A DNA stretch of 64,000 bases from Bradyrhizobium sp. U87765 SZCCT0048. Lineage in GTDB: Bacteria > Pseudomonadota > Alphaproteobacteria > Rhizobiales > Xanthobacteraceae. Shown here piece by piece: positions 63,039 through 64,000 of this stretch (position 1 is its first letter; each line of letters starts with the position of its first letter). The position numbers and the translations under genes are program-made. The stretch lies in assembly GCF_018131225.1 (NCBI RefSeq), contig NZ_JAFCMM010000001.1, forward strand, positions 620,001-684,000, given 5' to 3'. The notes beneath the pieces were generated by a model. That model ran no database searches and was not told the DNA's origin. It worked only from the letters and a program-made list of their open reading frames with translations.

Positions 63039-64000
63039 TCACTCCGCCGGCGCGCCATCGGCCACGGAGCTCTTGCCCCAGCCGCCGCTACCGTTGCCGA
63101 TGTCGCTCTTGGCCTTGCGCATTTTGAAGACCGCATCGATCCGCGGCTGGACATGGTCGCGCCAGATGCCGGCGAGGCCATCGGGGAATGCCAGCACGAC
63201 GGCGATGAACAGCGCACCGAGACCGAACAGCCACAGCTGCGGGAAGGATTCCGACAGCCCGGTCTTGGCGAAGTTGACCAGCAGCGTGCCGTAGATGGCG
63301 CCGAAGATCGACAGCCGGCCGCCGACCGCGGTGTAGATCACCATTTCGATCGACGGCACGATGCCTACGAAGGACGGCGACATGAAGCCGACCTCGAGGG
63401 TGAACAGCGCGCCGCCGATCGCGGCGAACACGGCTGCGGCGCAGAACGCAAAGATCTTGAAATTCGCGACGCTGTAGCCGGAGAACCGCACCCGGTCCTC
63501 CTTGTCGCGCATGGCGACGAGGATACGGCCGAGCTTGGAGTGGCGGATGAACTGGGCGACGCCGATGCAGCCGAACAGGCAGGCGACCTCGACGAAGTAG
63601 AGGATGAACTTGGCGTGGTCGGTGCGGATGTCCCAGCCGTTGAGGGTGCGCAGGTCGGTGATGCCGTTGATGCCGCCGGTGTAGCCCTGCTGGCCGACGA
63701 TCAGGATGGTCAGGATGGCGGCGATCGCCTGGGTGATGATGGCGAAGTAGACGCCGCCGACCCGCCGCTTGAACATCGCCGCGCCGACGATGAAGGCAAA
63801 CACCGCCGGCACCACCAGGATCGCGACGATGGTGAAGGTCAGGCTGTGAAAGGGCTTCCAGAAGAACGGCAACTGGGTGAGCTGGTTCCAGTCCATGAAG
63901 TCGGGAATGCCCGGCGTCGACTGGATTTTGGTGTTGGCGACGCTCGACGCCTCGAGCTTGAGGAACATCGCCATGCAGTAGCCGCCGAGACCAAAGAACA
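63039..64000 (-). CDS. urtC: Urea/short-chain amide ABC transporter permease UrtC-like (partial, runs off the window)
   Basis: Frame open to the window edge, about 320 codons seen of an expected 370-400. Segments: PFFWKPFHSLTFTIVAILVV, FAIITQAIAAILTILIVGQQ, YTGGINGITDL, YFVEVACLFGCIGVAQFIRH and GALFTLEVGFMSPSFVGIVP, the typical second permease (LivM/UrtC) with the QGxTGGINGIT motif. The upstream urtB and the binding protein should lie beyond 64000. Followed by urtD after 10 bases. Confidence 0.92.
   Translation of the reverse strand, partial: FFGLGGYCMAMFLKLEASSVANTKIQSTPGIPDFMDWNQLTQLPFFWKPFHSLTFTIVAILVVPAVFAFIVGAAMFKRRVGGVYFAIITQAIAAILTILIVGQQGYTGGINGITDLRTLNGWDIRTDHAKFILYFVEVACLFGCIGVAQFIRHSKLGRILVAMRDKEDRVRFSGYSVANFKIFAFCAAAVFAAIGGALFTLEVGFMSPSFVGIVPSIEMVIYTAVGGRLSIFGAIYGTLLVNFAKTGLSESFPQLWLFGLGALFIAVVLAFPDGLAGIWRDHVQPRIDAVFKMRKAKSDIGNGSGGWGKSSVADGAPAE

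Noticed and set aside
1..64000. CRISPR arrays, tRNA genes, insertion sequences or prophage genes
   Set aside because: No direct-repeat/spacer series, no cloverleaf-like sequence with CCA end, no transposase or integrase motifs were found on either strand.

Overview
The window is high-GC, gene-dense chromosomal DNA from an alphaproteobacterium, most likely of the Bradyrhizobium/Rhodopseudomonas/Afipia family (Nitrobacteraceae). This is inferred from the long-form isocitrate lyase divergent from a short-chain acyl-CoA regulator, the rhizobial-type dctA/dctBD locus with a sigma-54 promoter, the Urt-type amide/urea transporter linked to fmdA, many LysR/TetR-controlled acyl-CoA genes, and short REP-like palindromes between genes. 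No tRNA, rRNA, CRISPR array, prophage or intact insertion sequence was seen.

Layout. 0-3.5 kb is a decayed accessory stretch: an APCDD1-like small protein, a frameshifted GFA-family gene, an AraC regulator cut by an in-frame amber codon, and a catalase N-terminus fused in frame to a MarR regulator. 3.7-5.9 kb holds a Tat-exported flavin amine oxidase divergent from its probable TetR repressor, with an 18-bp palindrome between them. 6.3-15.3 kb is a catabolic island: TetR, cyclase-family hydrolase, fumarylacetoacetase-fold hydrolase, acyl-CoA ligase, thiolase, MFS transporter, SDR and MaoC hydratase, with remnants of a crotonase and perhaps an FAD monooxygenase. A shared motif links the TetR gene to the thiolase/MFS divergent promoter.

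15.5-24.6 kb carries a LysR regulator, an acyl-CoA synthetase and a full valine/isobutyrate pathway (acyl-CoA dehydrogenase, 3-hydroxyisobutyryl-CoA hydrolase, mmsB, mmsA) beside a divergent LysR regulator. 24.6-27.6 kb has a TetR/enoyl-CoA hydratase/FabF group. 27.7-39.1 kb is mixed: GIY-YIG protein, DUF3307 membrane protein, a DUF6537-like protein next to a cyclic-nucleotide-binding membrane protein, acyl-CoA dehydrogenase, GST, DsbA-fold isomerase, thiolase-like protein, a small cysteine-rich secreted protein, an SDR lacking its catalytic Tyr/Lys, and a RidA remnant.

39.3-45.1 kb encodes an amidase plus a sugar-type ABC importer (two permeases and a binding protein, no ATPase) divergent from a FadR-type GntR regulator. 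45.4-48.7 kb is aceA and its divergent regulator. 48.7-55.2 kb has a GST, a LysR regulator and the complete C4-dicarboxylate system dctA/dctB-dctD. 55.2-64 kb is a one-direction amide-nitrogen locus: urtC(partial)-urtD-urtE-fmdA-fmdB, then a MetX-like hydrolase, an AmiS/UreI channel, a LysR regulator and a second, almost identical fmdA-fmdB pair. The duplicated formamidase locus, the decayed left end and the unassigned catabolic island are the most interesting parts.
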